DNA from: Acidaminococcus fermentans_A
GTDB taxonomy: Bacteria; Bacillota; Negativicutes; Acidaminococcales; Acidaminococcaceae
Assembly (NCBI RefSeq): GCF_052216985.1
Contig: NZ_JBQOUY010000006.1
Location: 36,499-100,498, forward strand
DNA: 64,000 nt
Direction of reading: 5' to 3'
Both the position numbers and the translations under genes were made by a program. A model generated the notes under the pieces. The model was given only the letters and a program-made list of their open reading frames with translations. It ran no database searches and was not told the DNA's origin. Positions within the stretch are counted from its first letter, which is position 1, and every line of letters begins with the position of its first letter. Below are positions 18,092 through 26,694 of this stretch, piece after piece.

Positions 18092-18214
18092 TCATCCATG
18101 GCGCTGGGCTTTCGGTGCCTGGCTCCAGCAGACGATCTGCATAAGGCAGATCACAGCTGCCACCGCACCCATCCCGATCCAGAACAGCGGTTCTATATCC
18201 ATCAATTTCGGCAT
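18092..18214 (-). CDS. 40-residue single-span membrane peptide downstream of mgtA
   Basis: ATG at 18214 is preceded by AAAGGAGG at ideal spacing and the frame ends TGA at 18092-18094, just before a strong terminator. The peptide starts MPKLMDIEPLFW. It has one hydrophobic stretch (about residues 10-30, GMGAVAAVICLMQIV) and a short basic tail. It is the last ORF of the mgtA transcript, 144 bp after the mgtA stop. Small membrane peptides regulate Mg2+ transporters in enterobacteria (MgtR, MgtS), and KdpF-like peptides stabilise P-type pumps. A similar role here is inference; I recognise no homologue. The strong ribosome site, hydrophobicity and terminator make it a credible gene. Confidence 0.65.
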   Translation of the reverse strand: MPKLMDIEPLFWIGMGAVAAVICLMQIVCWSQAPKAQRHG

Positions 18215-18230
18215 GGCCCGTCCCTCCTTT

Positions 18231-18357
18231 CGTTGGTCGTTCATCGTTAGTCGTTCATCGTTCATCGTTAAGGAGAGAATCTGCTGCCGCAGATTCCTTC
18301 TATCGGCCGCTGACCGTTGACAGCTGACCGCTGACAGGGCTGCTGCAGGCAGCAGCC
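18231..18357. repeat. Heptanucleotide tandem repeats with hairpins after mgtA
   Basis: Six heptads of type CGTTCAT/CGTTAGT (18231-18272), hairpin GAATCTGC-TGCC-GCAGATTC (18277-18296), four heptads GCTGACC/GTTGACA (18309-18336), then GGCTGCTGC-AG-GCAGCAGCC (18338-18357). The last hairpin abuts the mgtA stop. Confidence 0.8.
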
Positions 18358-18358
18358 G

Positions 18359-21118
18359 TCACAGCAGACCCCCATAATGGCGGATATAGGCTTTCTTGAT
18401 GCTGGTGGCCAGGAGCATATAGGCCAGCACCACCAGGGCCAGAAAGCCGAAATACATCCCTGGCAGAGGCAAAAATCCCAGGGCCCGTCCCATTTCCCCA
18501 GCAAAGGGAAGCAGTGTGCAGAAGGCGATGCCGCCCCAGGTCATGGCCGTAAGCATAGCCGAAGCATGGCTCTGGATAAAGGGGATCTTAGGGGTCCGGA
18601 GCATGTGGATCACCAGTGTCTGGGTCCACATGGATTCCACGAACCACCCGGCTTGGAACAGGGCTTCATAGGCATCCCGTACGTCCATCCCTGCAAAAGC
18701 CCCGCTGGCCGCCACCGCGTCCGGGGCAATGTGGCTGTAGGTGACTCCCCCGGAAACCACCTGAGGGCAGATCACGAAATACAGCACCAGGTAGGTGATC
18801 CAGTCGAACACCGAGCTGGTGGGCCCCAGCCACAGCATGAAGCTGCCGATGCTGGAGGCATCCCAGTTCCGGGGCACTTTCAGATACTCTTCATCCACAT
18901 TGTCCCAGGGAATGGCCAGGCAGGGGAATTCATACATCAGGTTCAGGATCAGCAGCTGGAGACTGCTCATGGGCAAAAACGGCAGCAGGGCGCTGGCCGC
19001 CAGTACGGAGAACATATTCCCGAAGTTGGAAGAAGCGGTCATCTTGATGTATTTGATCATGTTGGCGTAGGTCTTCCGGCCTTCCACAATGCCTTCTTCC
19101 AGCACCATCAGGCTCTTCTCCAGGAGGATGATGTCCGCGCTTTCCTTGGCGATATCTACGGCGCTATCCACGGAGATCCCGATATCTGCCATCTTGAGAG
19201 CCGGAGCGTCATTGATGCCGTCCCCCATGAACCCCACCGTATGGCCTTTGGCTTGGAGGGCTTCCACCACCCGTGCCTTCTGGTCCGGGGAAAGTTTGGC
19301 GAACACGGTGGTCCGTTCCACTTCCCCTGCCAGCTGCTGTTCATCCATCTTTTCCAGGTCGCTGCCCAACAGGATGTGTTCCACCGGCAGCCCCACCTGG
19401 CGGCAGATGCACCGGGTGGTCTTTTCATTGTCCCCGGTAAGCACCTTGGTGGCGACCCCGTGATCCTTCAGCGCCTGGATGGCCCGTCCGGCGCTTTCCT
19501 TGGGAGGATCCAGGAAAGCCAGGTACCCCATGAGCACCATATCCTCCTCGTCCTTCACCCCGAAAGTCCCCACTGGAGAAGGGTTGATCTTCCGGGCTAG
19601 GGCGATGACCCGCATGCCTTCTTCATTCAGATGGTCGGCCACGGACCGGATGGTTTTCCGCAGTCCGTCCGTCAAAGGCACTGGTTCATGGTTCCGTTCT
19701 ACAAAGGTACAGACAGAGAGCATCTCTTCCACGGCCCCTTTGGTGATCATCTGGGTACGGCCTTTGGGGTCCGTCACCACAACGGACAGCCGACGCCGGG
19801 CAAAGTCGAAGGGGATCTCGTCCACCTTCTGATAATTTTCTGACAGGTCCACCAGCTGGGGGTCGGCCTGTTCCTCGTCTTCCGTCTTTTCGATGATGGC
19901 CCGGTCCATGAAGTTCTTGTAGCCGGTCTGGAAATAGCTGTTCAGGTAGGCATACCGGAGCACCCGCTGGCTGGAATGTCCGTTGGGGTCCAGGTGGTAT
20001 TCCAGCACCACTTGATCCTGGGTCAGGGTACCGGTCTTATCCGTACAGAGCACATCCATGGCTCCAAAGCTCTGGATGGAGTTCAGGCTTTTCACCACCG
20101 TCTTCTTTTCCGACATAGAAACGGCCCCTTTGGCCAGACAGGTGGTGACGATCATGGGGAGCATTTCCGGAGTGAGCCCCACCGCCACAGAAATGGCGAA
20201 GAGGAAGGCGGAGATCCAATCCCCTTTGGTAAACCCGTTGATGAAGAACACCAGGGGCACCATTGCCATCATGAAGCGGATCAATACCCAAGATACGGAG
20301 TTCACCCCTTTGGTGAAGTTGGTTTCCGGAGCCTCTTGGGCCATGGAACTGGCCATGCTCCCGAAAAGGGTATGGTCCCCGATGCCCAATACCAGGCCGG
20401 TGGCAGAGCCGGAGATCACGTTGGTCCCCATGAAGGCCAGGTCCGACAGTTCCGTCACGGCCTTTTCTCCGGCCGCTTCCACCCTGCAGGATGTTTTTTC
20501 CTGGGGCGCGCTTTCCCCAGTCAGGGAAGCCTGGCTCACGAACAGGTCCCGGGATTCCAGGATCCGCAGATCCGCCGGCACCATATCCCCGGTGGACAGG
20601 AACACCAGGTCCCCCATGGTCACATCCTGGAGAGGGATCTCCTGCTTTTGGCCTCCATCCCGGATCACCGTGCAGGTGGTGGTGATCATTTCCAGGAGTT
20701 TCGCCGCTGCATCTCCGCTCCGGGCTTCTTGGATGAACCGGAGTCCTCCGGAAATCAGCAGCAGTGTCAGGATGATGCATACCGTTGCCGGCTGGAAGTC
20801 ATCCAGGTTCCCGCTCCGGAGAGGCAGGACGATGTCCGTGACCGTGGACACCCCCGCCAGAACGAACAAGATCACCGTAAAGGGATTCACAAAGGCCTGG
20901 ATCAGCCGGGTGGCCAGGCTCTTCTTCTTCTCCCGGGTCACCTTGTTGGCCCCATATCTGTCCTGAAAGGCTTCTGCCTGGCCTTTTGTGAGCCCCCCTG
21001 GACCGGTTCCGTACCGATCCATCACGTCTTTCCCCTCCAGGGCAGCCGCCTCCAGGAGCCATGCCTGTGCCTTCTGGGCCGCCAGCTGGAATTTTTTGTC
21101 CCTATTTTCTTTTTTCAT
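18359..21118 (-). CDS. mgtA: P-type Mg2+-importing ATPase
   Basis: 919 residues, full length for P3B ATPases. Visible elements: TGES actuator loop (200-203), phosphorylation motif DKTGTLT with Asp360, MVTTC-type TM4 region PEMLPMIVTTCL, the hinge MGDGINDAPALK, and ten predicted membrane spans. A soluble N-terminal ~60-residue tail precedes the first span, as in MgtA. It imports Mg2+ across the inner membrane with ATP. Start ATG 21118 has AGGAGGATAG upstream. An M-box riboswitch and terminator lie between its promoter and the ORF, so expression should rise when Mg2+ is low. A small membrane peptide gene follows. Confidence 0.95.
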   Translation of the reverse strand: MKKENRDKKFQLAAQKAQAWLLEAAALEGKDVMDRYGTGPGGLTKGQAEAFQDRYGANKVTREKKKSLATRLIQAFVNPFTVILFVLAGVSTVTDIVLPLRSGNLDDFQPATVCIILTLLLISGGLRFIQEARSGDAAAKLLEMITTTCTVIRDGGQKQEIPLQDVTMGDLVFLSTGDMVPADLRILESRDLFVSQASLTGESAPQEKTSCRVEAAGEKAVTELSDLAFMGTNVISGSATGLVLGIGDHTLFGSMASSMAQEAPETNFTKGVNSVSWVLIRFMMAMVPLVFFINGFTKGDWISAFLFAISVAVGLTPEMLPMIVTTCLAKGAVSMSEKKTVVKSLNSIQSFGAMDVLCTDKTGTLTQDQVVLEYHLDPNGHSSQRVLRYAYLNSYFQTGYKNFMDRAIIEKTEDEEQADPQLVDLSENYQKVDEIPFDFARRRLSVVVTDPKGRTQMITKGAVEEMLSVCTFVERNHEPVPLTDGLRKTIRSVADHLNEEGMRVIALARKINPSPVGTFGVKDEEDMVLMGYLAFLDPPKESAGRAIQALKDHGVATKVLTGDNEKTTRCICRQVGLPVEHILLGSDLEKMDEQQLAGEVERTTVFAKLSPDQKARVVEALQAKGHTVGFMGDGINDAPALKMADIGISVDSAVDIAKESADIILLEKSLMVLEEGIVEGRKTYANMIKYIKMTASSNFGNMFSVLAASALLPFLPMSSLQLLILNLMYEFPCLAIPWDNVDEEYLKVPRNWDASSIGSFMLWLGPTSSVFDWITYLVLYFVICPQVVSGGVTYSHIAPDAVAASGAFAGMDVRDAYEALFQAGWFVESMWTQTLVIHMLRTPKIPFIQSHASAMLTAMTWGGIAFCTLLPFAGEMGRALGFLPLPGMYFGFLALVVLAYMLLATSIKKAYIRHYGGLL

Positions 21119-21306
21119 ACTATCCTCCTAAAGAAATCCGGGGGCCGTTCCCCCTCTTTAAGAGGCCGTCAGCTCAAAACTGCGCAGCAAAACTGGACCG
21201 GCACTGCCAGTCTGTAAAAGTCCCGCTGCCCAAACTGTGAGGATGACTGCCTCCACTTGCGCCGTCCATGCTTTGCCACCACCTTTCGAGGACTCAGATC
21301 AGATAT

Positions 21307-21340
21307 AACAGAAAAGCCGTCCGGGGCTTCCCCGAACGGC
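21307..21340 (-). terminator. Riboswitch-controlled terminator in the mgtA leader
   Basis: Minus strand: GCCGTTCGGGG-AA-GCCCCGGACGGC followed by TTTTCTGTT. It sits between the M-box and mgtA, 190 bp upstream of the start codon. Confidence 0.88.
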
Positions 21341-21344
21341 GACA

Positions 21345-21545
21345 AAGACAAACACTTCTTCAATGGAAACTGCCTGCATCCACTGCCACCGTACGAGCTT
21401 TAACTCTACAGGGCGGTGAAACTGCATTATGCGGCGCCTTCTTATTTGACGCAGCCTGTTCAGACCTACGCGGGATGTCTCCATCCTGTTGCGGCAGCAG
21501 TCCATATCCCTGTAGGAGCCTGGCCTACCGGAACTATTCTGTTGA
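21345..21545 (-). promoter_or_regulatory. M-box (ykoK) Mg2+ riboswitch
   Basis: Read on the minus strand, the leader contains the conserved M-box pieces in order: AGGCTCCTACAGGGATATGG, then CTGCTGCCG, later TAATGCAG, and AGAGTTAAAGCTCGTACGG near the 3' end. M-box RNAs compact when Mg2+ is bound and then promote termination. The promoter at 21553-21581 and the terminator at 21307-21340 complete the switch in front of mgtA. Boundaries are approximate to about 10 bases. Confidence 0.9.
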
Positions 21546-21552
21546 TATCCAT

Positions 21553-21581
21553 ACTATAACAAGTTAAGAGGATTTTGTCAA
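21553..21581 (-). promoter_or_regulatory. Promoter of the M-box/mgtA transcript
   Basis: -35 TTGACA (21576-21581), 17-bp spacer, -10 TATAGT (21553-21558) on the minus strand. Near-consensus; transcription would start just before the riboswitch. Confidence 0.9.
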
Positions 21582-21606
21582 GGATGGCACAAAATGGGCT
21601 GTCTCT

Positions 21607-22602
21607 TCATTCCATCCACTGAACCTGATCTTCAATCATGCAATCCAGATACTCTTTATAGTATTTCTCCGATTTCTCATCTTTTTCCTCTTGAAAATGT
21701 TCTACAGCTGCATAGAGAATGGCCATGACTTCCTGATTGTAACCCAGTGGCAGATGATTTTTCCTGGCACATTCCTTAAGTCGTGTACAGTCAGGTGCTT
21801 CGAATTTTACACCTGCCGTTTTAAAGATATAGAACAGCTCTGATTGAGCCTGTTTCGAGTTTTCATAATGCATACTGAGGAAATAACAGTCTGCTGCTGT
21901 CCTATATTCTCCCTTTTCTACGAAATAATAACCTATATTCCGATAGGCTCTAGCCATTCCCTCCGGAGTATAAAGCCAGGAAAAAGCTTTCATGGTTTCA
22001 CGGTGGAACATGTCCAAATCACCCAGCATTTTATAGGTCTCCACATATTCAAAGTAGATTTCCTCGGAGAGAGGATTCCATTGTACCGCTTTTTTCAGTG
22101 CCTGCTGTGCTTCCTGCACTCGATGGCAGTCTATAAGCAGCGATCCATAAGAAAAGTAGACCTTATCATACGGAAGTGCACAGCAGCGAGTCTTTTTCTC
22201 GTTTCCATATAAAAAGTCATATAAAAGGAATTGCAACGGTTCCCTGAAGGTATGATACCCACTGACAGAATCATCCTTCAAAAAAGATGTTTCATCCACA
22301 TCCTTGACAACCGGTTCTAGCATCTCCAGTGCTTCCTGGTATTTTTTCTGATACTGAAGGAAATTGGCCTGTTCCACTTTTCCTTCCATCTCTTCGATTG
22401 CCTGTTGTGAAAGTCTTTCCGTCTCTTTCTGTACATCTTCTGGCAGCATTTGGGTAATCATCCGTCCGCAAGCCCGGGCAATTTCCAGATGCAGCGGGTG
22501 GGTCCGATACATTTCAGCACATTTCTCCAGATACCGGATATCTCTCTCCGTATCTCCAGTCAAACCATCCCGGATCTTTCCCATGATTGCGTCCAGTTCC
22601 AT
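21607..22602 (-). CDS. TPR-repeat protein of unknown function
   Basis: 331 residues, largely alpha-helical. Tetratricopeptide-like units are visible around residues 95-112 (YQKKYQEALEMLEPV), 165-180 (VQEAQQALKKAVQWNP) and 228-250 (NIGYYFVEKGEYRTAADCYF). No signal peptide or membrane span, so a cytoplasmic scaffold or regulator. Its base composition is visibly more AT-rich than the surrounding genes, a possible sign of transfer. ATG 22602 follows AGGAGGGG. An unidentified 62-codon frame ends two bases upstream. Such proteins often act with a partner; none is adjacent. Confidence 0.8.
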   Translation of the reverse strand: MELDAIMGKIRDGLTGDTERDIRYLEKCAEMYRTHPLHLEIARACGRMITQMLPEDVQKETERLSQQAIEEMEGKVEQANFLQYQKKYQEALEMLEPVVKDVDETSFLKDDSVSGYHTFREPLQFLLYDFLYGNEKKTRCCALPYDKVYFSYGSLLIDCHRVQEAQQALKKAVQWNPLSEEIYFEYVETYKMLGDLDMFHRETMKAFSWLYTPEGMARAYRNIGYYFVEKGEYRTAADCYFLSMHYENSKQAQSELFYIFKTAGVKFEAPDCTRLKECARKNHLPLGYNQEVMAILYAAVEHFQEEKDEKSEKYYKEYLDCMIEDQVQWME

Positions 22603-22603
22603 A

Positions 22604-22792
22604 TTATCCCCTCCTGGATTTCTTCTTTTCCTTAACTATAACAAAGAATGTGGGTATTAGTCCGGACAGAATCATATTTATCCCCATTTCCAGTTCTCTC
22701 GTACCATCCACTGTTGTCCCTTGCTCCTGCAAAATATCGGCTATCGCTGATGCCCCCACCACCGTGCTTGCGCCCGGTCCCCCTCCCCTCAC
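22604..22792 (-). CDS. Possible 62-residue ORF or gene remnant with one hydrophobic segment
   Basis: The frame ends one base before the TPR gene's start codon. Its C-terminal half has a plausible membrane span (GINMILSGLIPTFFVIV) and a basic end (KEKKKSRRG). I do not recognise it. The N-terminal part overlaps GC-rich sequence (GAGGGGAGGGGG) that looks like intergenic repeat, so it could be the tail of a truncated gene. Close coupling to the TPR gene is the only positional support. Confidence 0.3.
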   Translation of the reverse strand: MRGGGPGASTVVGASAIADILQEQGTTVDGTRELEMGINMILSGLIPTFFVIVKEKKKSRRG

Positions 22793-22848
22793 AGGGAGGA
22801 CTGGGGCCGTGCATACCGTGTGTTAGCTTTAGACGCCCAGCTTTCCGT

Positions 22849-22890
22849 AAAAAGGGGCTGTGAAAAAATGAAGAATCATTTTTCACAGCC
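22849..22890 (-). terminator. Intrinsic terminator
   Basis: Minus strand: GGGCTGTGAAAAATG and CATTTTTTCACAGCCC form the stem, followed by CTTTTTACGG. It would end transcription coming from the glycosyltransferase unit. Confidence 0.75.
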
Positions 22891-22892
22891 CT

Positions 22893-22946
22893 GTCATTGG
22901 TCACTTGTCACTGGACGAAGGAAGGCAGCCGGGTTACGGCTGCCTT
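22893..22946. repeat. Heptad repeat with hairpin
   Basis: GTCATTG GTCACTT GTCACTG in tandem (22893-22913), then GACGAAGG and hairpin AAGGCAGCC-GGGTTAC-GGCTGCCTT (22922-22946). Same arrangement as at 59534. In 22947-23054 I see nothing else. Confidence 0.7.
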
Positions 22947-23054
22947 TCATTGTATGATGCTGGCTCGGACGCGCCTTTGTCTTGTCCTTGCTTCTCCAGA
23001 AAAACGCTAGACAAGCAACGGATTAAAAGAAAAGTATAGTCCTATTTTTATTCG

Positions 23055-23160
23055 AAAGAACCCGCCAGCCACGGGTTCTTTCCATCGGCCAGTGACCAGT
23101 GACGGGCAGCTTTGCTGCCCCTAGACAGAGGGGGTGTTACACGCAACGTGCAACACCCCC
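23055..23160. repeat. Heptad repeat with three hairpins after the glycosyltransferase gene
   Basis: Hairpin AAAGAACCCG...CGGGTTCTTT (23056-23081), two CCAGTGA heptads (23089-23102), hairpin GGGCAGC-TTT-GCTGCCC (23104-23120), then GGGGGTGTT...AACACCCCC (23130-23160). In reverse orientation the first two parts match the unit at 59534-59592. The last hairpin may act as a weak terminator. Confidence 0.7.
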
Positions 23161-23166
23161 GTTTTC

Positions 23167-24453
23167 TCATCTCTTCTCTTTCGGCAAAATGATCTGCTTC
23201 GGTCCGGTCTCTGCGCTTTCCGGCACCAGCACATCGTTGAAGCTGATGCTCCGGGTGTGGATGGTGTGGCTCCACACATGCTCATGCCTGTGCAGGAAGC
23301 CCAAGATGGTGATGGGCACCCAGCTGTAGAGCAGGAGTGGATAGAATAGGGTGTAGAACCAGGATTTCGGCGCTGCGTTGATCTTGAACAAGATGATGGC
23401 CGGGATCAGATACTGGGCTACCCCGATCACCTGCCACACATGGTAGGGCAGCAGGGCATAGAGCACATTGGTGTAGAAAGGCACGAAATTATAGATGGTG
23501 CTGCAGAGCACGAAGAAGGTGGAAATCAGCATAAAATAGGGCTGGAACACATCGATGACCCCATCCAGGATCACGATATCCCGCTTCCGGATCCCTTCTT
23601 TCAGCAGTTTCCCCATATACCGGCCTGCCACATCGAACTGGCCCTGGGCCCACCGCTTCCGCTGGTTCCAGGAAGCCTTGAAGGTCTGGGGCTTTTCGTC
23701 GTAGATGATGGCATCCTGGCACCAGGTGGTGGGGATGCCTTCCAGCAGGCATTTCATGGTGAATTCCATGTCTTCTGTGAGGCAGGTGGCCTTCCAGCCA
23801 TATTTTTTCAGCACTTCCGTGGCAATCACCATGCCGGTGCCCCCGAACACGCTGGAGAGCCCGATGGTGTATTTGGCCAGGTGCCACACATGGTTGACGA
23901 TCCAGAAGTTGATGGCAAAAGTGCCGCTGACCCAGCTGTCGTTGGGGTTCTTCACATCCAGATACCCCTGGATCAGCTTCTCTCCTTTGCAGAATCGGTT
24001 GTTCATTTCCTTCAGGAAATCCGGGTGCACCAGGTTGTCCGCATCGAAGATGGCTACGGCATCATACTGCCGGTCCAACGCGAACAGCTGCCGGAACATC
24101 CATTCCAGGGCAAACCCCTTGCCCACTTCCTCCTGGTTGAACCGTTCGTATACCAGGGCGCCCGCTTCCCGGGCCACTGCTGCCGTATGATCCTTGCAGT
24201 TGTCCGCAATAACGAAGATATCGTACAGTTCATCGGGATACCGGAGCATATGGAGGTTCTCCACCAGTTCTCCGATGACTTTTTCTTCATTGTGGGCAGC
24301 GACGATCACAGCAAAAGTGGTTTTGGGAGTCAGGATCTTCTTTTCTTTTTTCCGGGGCAGGATGCCGAATAGAGAAATCACGAAATAATAGATGGTGAAA
24401 AAGACGATCAGCACTTGGAGGGGAACCATGATGATATCAAAATACGTGCTCAT
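23167..24453 (-). CDS. Membrane-bound processive-type family 2 glycosyltransferase
   Basis: 428 residues. One N-terminal membrane span (8-30) is followed by a GT2 catalytic domain: VAAHNEE (51-57), DAD (137-139), TED (226-228) and QRKRW (264-268, QxxRW). Three or four C-terminal membrane spans follow from about 285. This is the layout of cellulose synthase/hyaluronan synthase/IcaA-like enzymes, which polymerise sugars at the membrane. No partner (c-di-GMP receptor, deacetylase) is adjacent. It follows psd and pssA closely on the same strand, so a glycolipid or envelope role is possible. Confidence 0.87.
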   Translation of the reverse strand: MSTYFDIIMVPLQVLIVFFTIYYFVISLFGILPRKKEKKILTPKTTFAVIVAAHNEEKVIGELVENLHMLRYPDELYDIFVIADNCKDHTAAVAREAGALVYERFNQEEVGKGFALEWMFRQLFALDRQYDAVAIFDADNLVHPDFLKEMNNRFCKGEKLIQGYLDVKNPNDSWVSGTFAINFWIVNHVWHLAKYTIGLSSVFGGTGMVIATEVLKKYGWKATCLTEDMEFTMKCLLEGIPTTWCQDAIIYDEKPQTFKASWNQRKRWAQGQFDVAGRYMGKLLKEGIRKRDIVILDGVIDVFQPYFMLISTFFVLCSTIYNFVPFYTNVLYALLPYHVWQVIGVAQYLIPAIILFKINAAPKSWFYTLFYPLLLYSWVPITILGFLHRHEHVWSHTIHTRSISFNDVLVPESAETGPKQIILPKEKR

Positions 24454-24475
24454 AAAAACCTCTAGCTTCCTCCTC

Positions 24476-25165
24476 TTATTTAAAGACGGCCTGTTTCCCC
24501 GTTATTTTCACATACACAGCATTGAGTACCCCGCAGAGGGTATAGGTGAACATGATCACAAAAGGCCAGGCCTTCACATCGCTCCAGAGCACCAGGGCCC
24601 CCAGGATGAAGGCGATGATCACCGGCACCCGGAACAGAGGGTTCCCATGGCCCTTGAAATCCGGATACTTCACATCGCTGTACATGAGGCAGGCCACGGC
24701 TACGGTGAGCAGGGCCGTGAGCAGCGGGCTGATCTGCATCCCGCCCAAAACGAAGGTGACGATGACGCAGGCCCCGGCCGGCGCCGGCATCCCCTGGAAA
24801 TACCCGTGGATGGCCGTGACGTTCACATTGAACCGAGCCAGCCGCATGGCTGCCCCGAAGGCAAAGAGGCCGGAGATGATCATCCCAGGCACGCCCAGCT
24901 GCTGGAGGGAATAAGTATAGATCAGTACGGCAGGCGCCATCCCGAAGGAACACACATCGCAGAGGGAATCCATTTCCACGCCGAAAGGTCCGCTGACCCC
25001 CAGGGCCCGGGCGGCACGGCCGTCACAGGAATCGGCCAGGATGGCCAGGATGATGAAAATCGCTGCCAGGTTGAAGCTTTTCTCCATGGACAGATAAATG
25101 GAAATGAGTCCCAGCATCTGGCTCAGGCCACTGATGCTGTTGGGGACCATGCGTTTGTAGTTCAT
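24476..25165 (-). CDS. pssA: CDP-diacylglycerol--serine O-phosphatidyltransferase
   Basis: 229 residues from ATG 25165, which overlaps the psd stop as ATGA; a longer upstream frame would only read through psd. The CDP-alcohol phosphotransferase signature D-G-x2-A-R-x8-G-x3-D-x3-D is complete: Asp48, Gly49, Ala52, Arg53, Gly62, Asp66, Asp70. Six to eight membrane helices. It makes phosphatidylserine from CDP-diacylglycerol and serine in the inner membrane; Psd then decarboxylates it to phosphatidylethanolamine. Confidence 0.95.
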   Translation of the reverse strand: MNYKRMVPNSISGLSQMLGLISIYLSMEKSFNLAAIFIILAILADSCDGRAARALGVSGPFGVEMDSLCDVCSFGMAPAVLIYTYSLQQLGVPGMIISGLFAFGAAMRLARFNVNVTAIHGYFQGMPAPAGACVIVTFVLGGMQISPLLTALLTVAVACLMYSDVKYPDFKGHGNPLFRVPVIIAFILGALVLWSDVKAWPFVIMFTYTLCGVLNAVYVKITGKQAVFK

Positions 25166-25809
25166 TCTGCTCTCTGCCTCCCGATGATACTGATGCCGCC
25201 CTGCACTTTGTCTCCCTTGCGCACCATGATTTCCACCGAACGAGGGACCACTAGTTCCGTGCAGGACCCGAACTTGATCATCCCATAGCATTCGCCCTGT
25301 TTCAGCCGGCTGCCCAAGCTGGTCCAGGATACGATCCGGCGGGCCAGGATGCCGGCGATCTGGATCACCAGGATCCGGTTGGTGCCGTTGTCCAGGCCGA
25401 TGGCCATCCGCTCATTCACCACCGGGGCTGAATCCTTGAAAGCCGGTTCATACCCTCCGCAGGTATAGCGCATATACTTGATCAGTCCGGTCATGGGCGA
25501 CCGGTTGGTATGCACATTGAATACGGACAGGAAGATCGTCACTTTTTTGGCAGGTTCGTTGAGGAATTCTTTATCGAAAAATTCTTCCACTCCCATCACC
25601 GTGCCGTCCGCCGGGGAATACAGGATATCAGGATCCTGCTTCACATCCAGCACCCGGTTCCGGAAGAAATAGATGAAATAAACCATCAGGACCACCGGAG
25701 CCACGGCAAATACCGGCCCGGCCACGTACCCGGCCAGTACAGCCACGGCCAGCATGGTCCCAATGAAAGGATAACCTTCTTTGACAACTCTATATTTGTA
25801 TTTCGTCAC
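25162..25809 (-). CDS. psd: Phosphatidylserine decarboxylase proenzyme
   Basis: 215 residues from GTG 25809, chosen for the GGAGGTG site six bases upstream; this matches the short type II Psd length. Two N-terminal membrane segments (15-48), SPADGTVMG (65-73), FLSVFNVHTNRSP (93-105) and the self-cleavage site FGSC with Gly181-Ser182, which yields the pyruvoyl alpha subunit. Converts phosphatidylserine to phosphatidylethanolamine. It is translationally coupled to pssA. The residue after the serine is Cys rather than the more usual Arg or Thr. Confidence 0.95.
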   Translation of the reverse strand: MTKYKYRVVKEGYPFIGTMLAVAVLAGYVAGPVFAVAPVVLMVYFIYFFRNRVLDVKQDPDILYSPADGTVMGVEEFFDKEFLNEPAKKVTIFLSVFNVHTNRSPMTGLIKYMRYTCGGYEPAFKDSAPVVNERMAIGLDNGTNRILVIQIAGILARRIVSWTSLGSRLKQGECYGMIKFGSCTELVVPRSVEIMVRKGDKVQGGISIIGRQRAE

Positions 25810-25938
25810 GACTTCACCTCCACCCATCGTTTCATTATACCTTATCTCCGTTCCTTTGTCCAAGATTCCCTCCCGGTCCCACGCTGGGTCCGACGGCTCT
25901 GAACGGCTGTGAAACGGTGGGGGCAGACACCCCATGGT

Positions 25939-26682
25939 TCATTTATGGCAATGTTTGTATTCCAGCACCTTCACCACGAACTGGGGCAGGGCCATCATCC
26001 GGCCCAGGCGGCTGGGCTGCTTGTACAACCGGAACAGCCATTCCAGGGACGCTTCCTGCATCCACTTGGGGGCCCGTTCCATCTTGCCGGCCAGCACGTC
26101 GAAGCTGCCCCCTAAGCCTACCCGCAGGGCCGGCTTCAGGGCATCCCGGTGTTCTTCCAGCCAGAACTCCTGTTTGGGGGCTCCCAGGGCAGCGAAAAGT
26201 ACCTGGGCGCCGCTTCCGTTGATCTGCTGGATGATCTCCGGTTCGTCGGCCTGGGTGAAATAGCCGTTCCGGGTGCCCACGATCTGGACCCCGGGAGCGA
26301 TCTCTTCGGCTTTCTTGGCTGCCGCTTCGGCGATTCCCGGAGCAGCACCGAACAGGAAGAATCTTGTCCCCCGCCGGGCTCCGTCTTTCAGGAGCTCCAG
26401 GAACAGATCGAAACCGGCCACTCGTTCCGGCACCTGGTGCCCCAGAGTCCGCCCGGCCCATACGGTGCCGGCCCCGTCAGCCAGGATTAAATCCGTCTTC
26501 TCCAACAATGCCTTGTAAGCCGGCAGCTTCTGGGCCATCATGATGATCTCTGCATTGGCCGTGACCACCTGGGTAGGCTGTTCCTGCTCCACCCGGTCCA
26601 TGAGCCAGGCTACCGCTTCTGCCATGGAGAAAGGCGTCACCGGGACCCCCAGGATATCCATGGCAGATTTCTTGTTGTCCAT
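25939..26682 (-). CDS. WecG/TagA/CpsF family glycosyltransferase (GT26)
   Basis: 247 residues. GT26 motifs: TANAEIIMMAQ (41-51), ADGAGTVWAG (69-78), FFLFGAAPG (108-116), GLGGSFDVLAGK and RAPKWMQEASLEWLFRL. Transfers N-acetylmannosamine(-uronate) or similar from UDP-sugar to a lipid-linked intermediate at the cytoplasmic membrane face. It lies 12 bp downstream of prfC and 129 bp upstream of the psd start. The acceptor glycan is not defined by neighbours. Confidence 0.92.
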   Translation of the reverse strand: MDNKKSAMDILGVPVTPFSMAEAVAWLMDRVEQEQPTQVVTANAEIIMMAQKLPAYKALLEKTDLILADGAGTVWAGRTLGHQVPERVAGFDLFLELLKDGARRGTRFFLFGAAPGIAEAAAKKAEEIAPGVQIVGTRNGYFTQADEPEIIQQINGSGAQVLFAALGAPKQEFWLEEHRDALKPALRVGLGGSFDVLAGKMERAPKWMQEASLEWLFRLYKQPSRLGRMMALPQFVVKVLEYKHCHK

Positions 26683-26694
26683 ATATTCAGCTCC

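Noticed and set aside
18231..18336. CRISPR-like array
   Set aside because: Units are 7 bases long with no spacers and no cas genes are present in the window.
25165..25291. N-terminal extension of PssA by 42 codons
   Set aside because: The extension reads through psd in another frame; the ATGA-coupled ATG at 25165 starts directly before the conserved domain.
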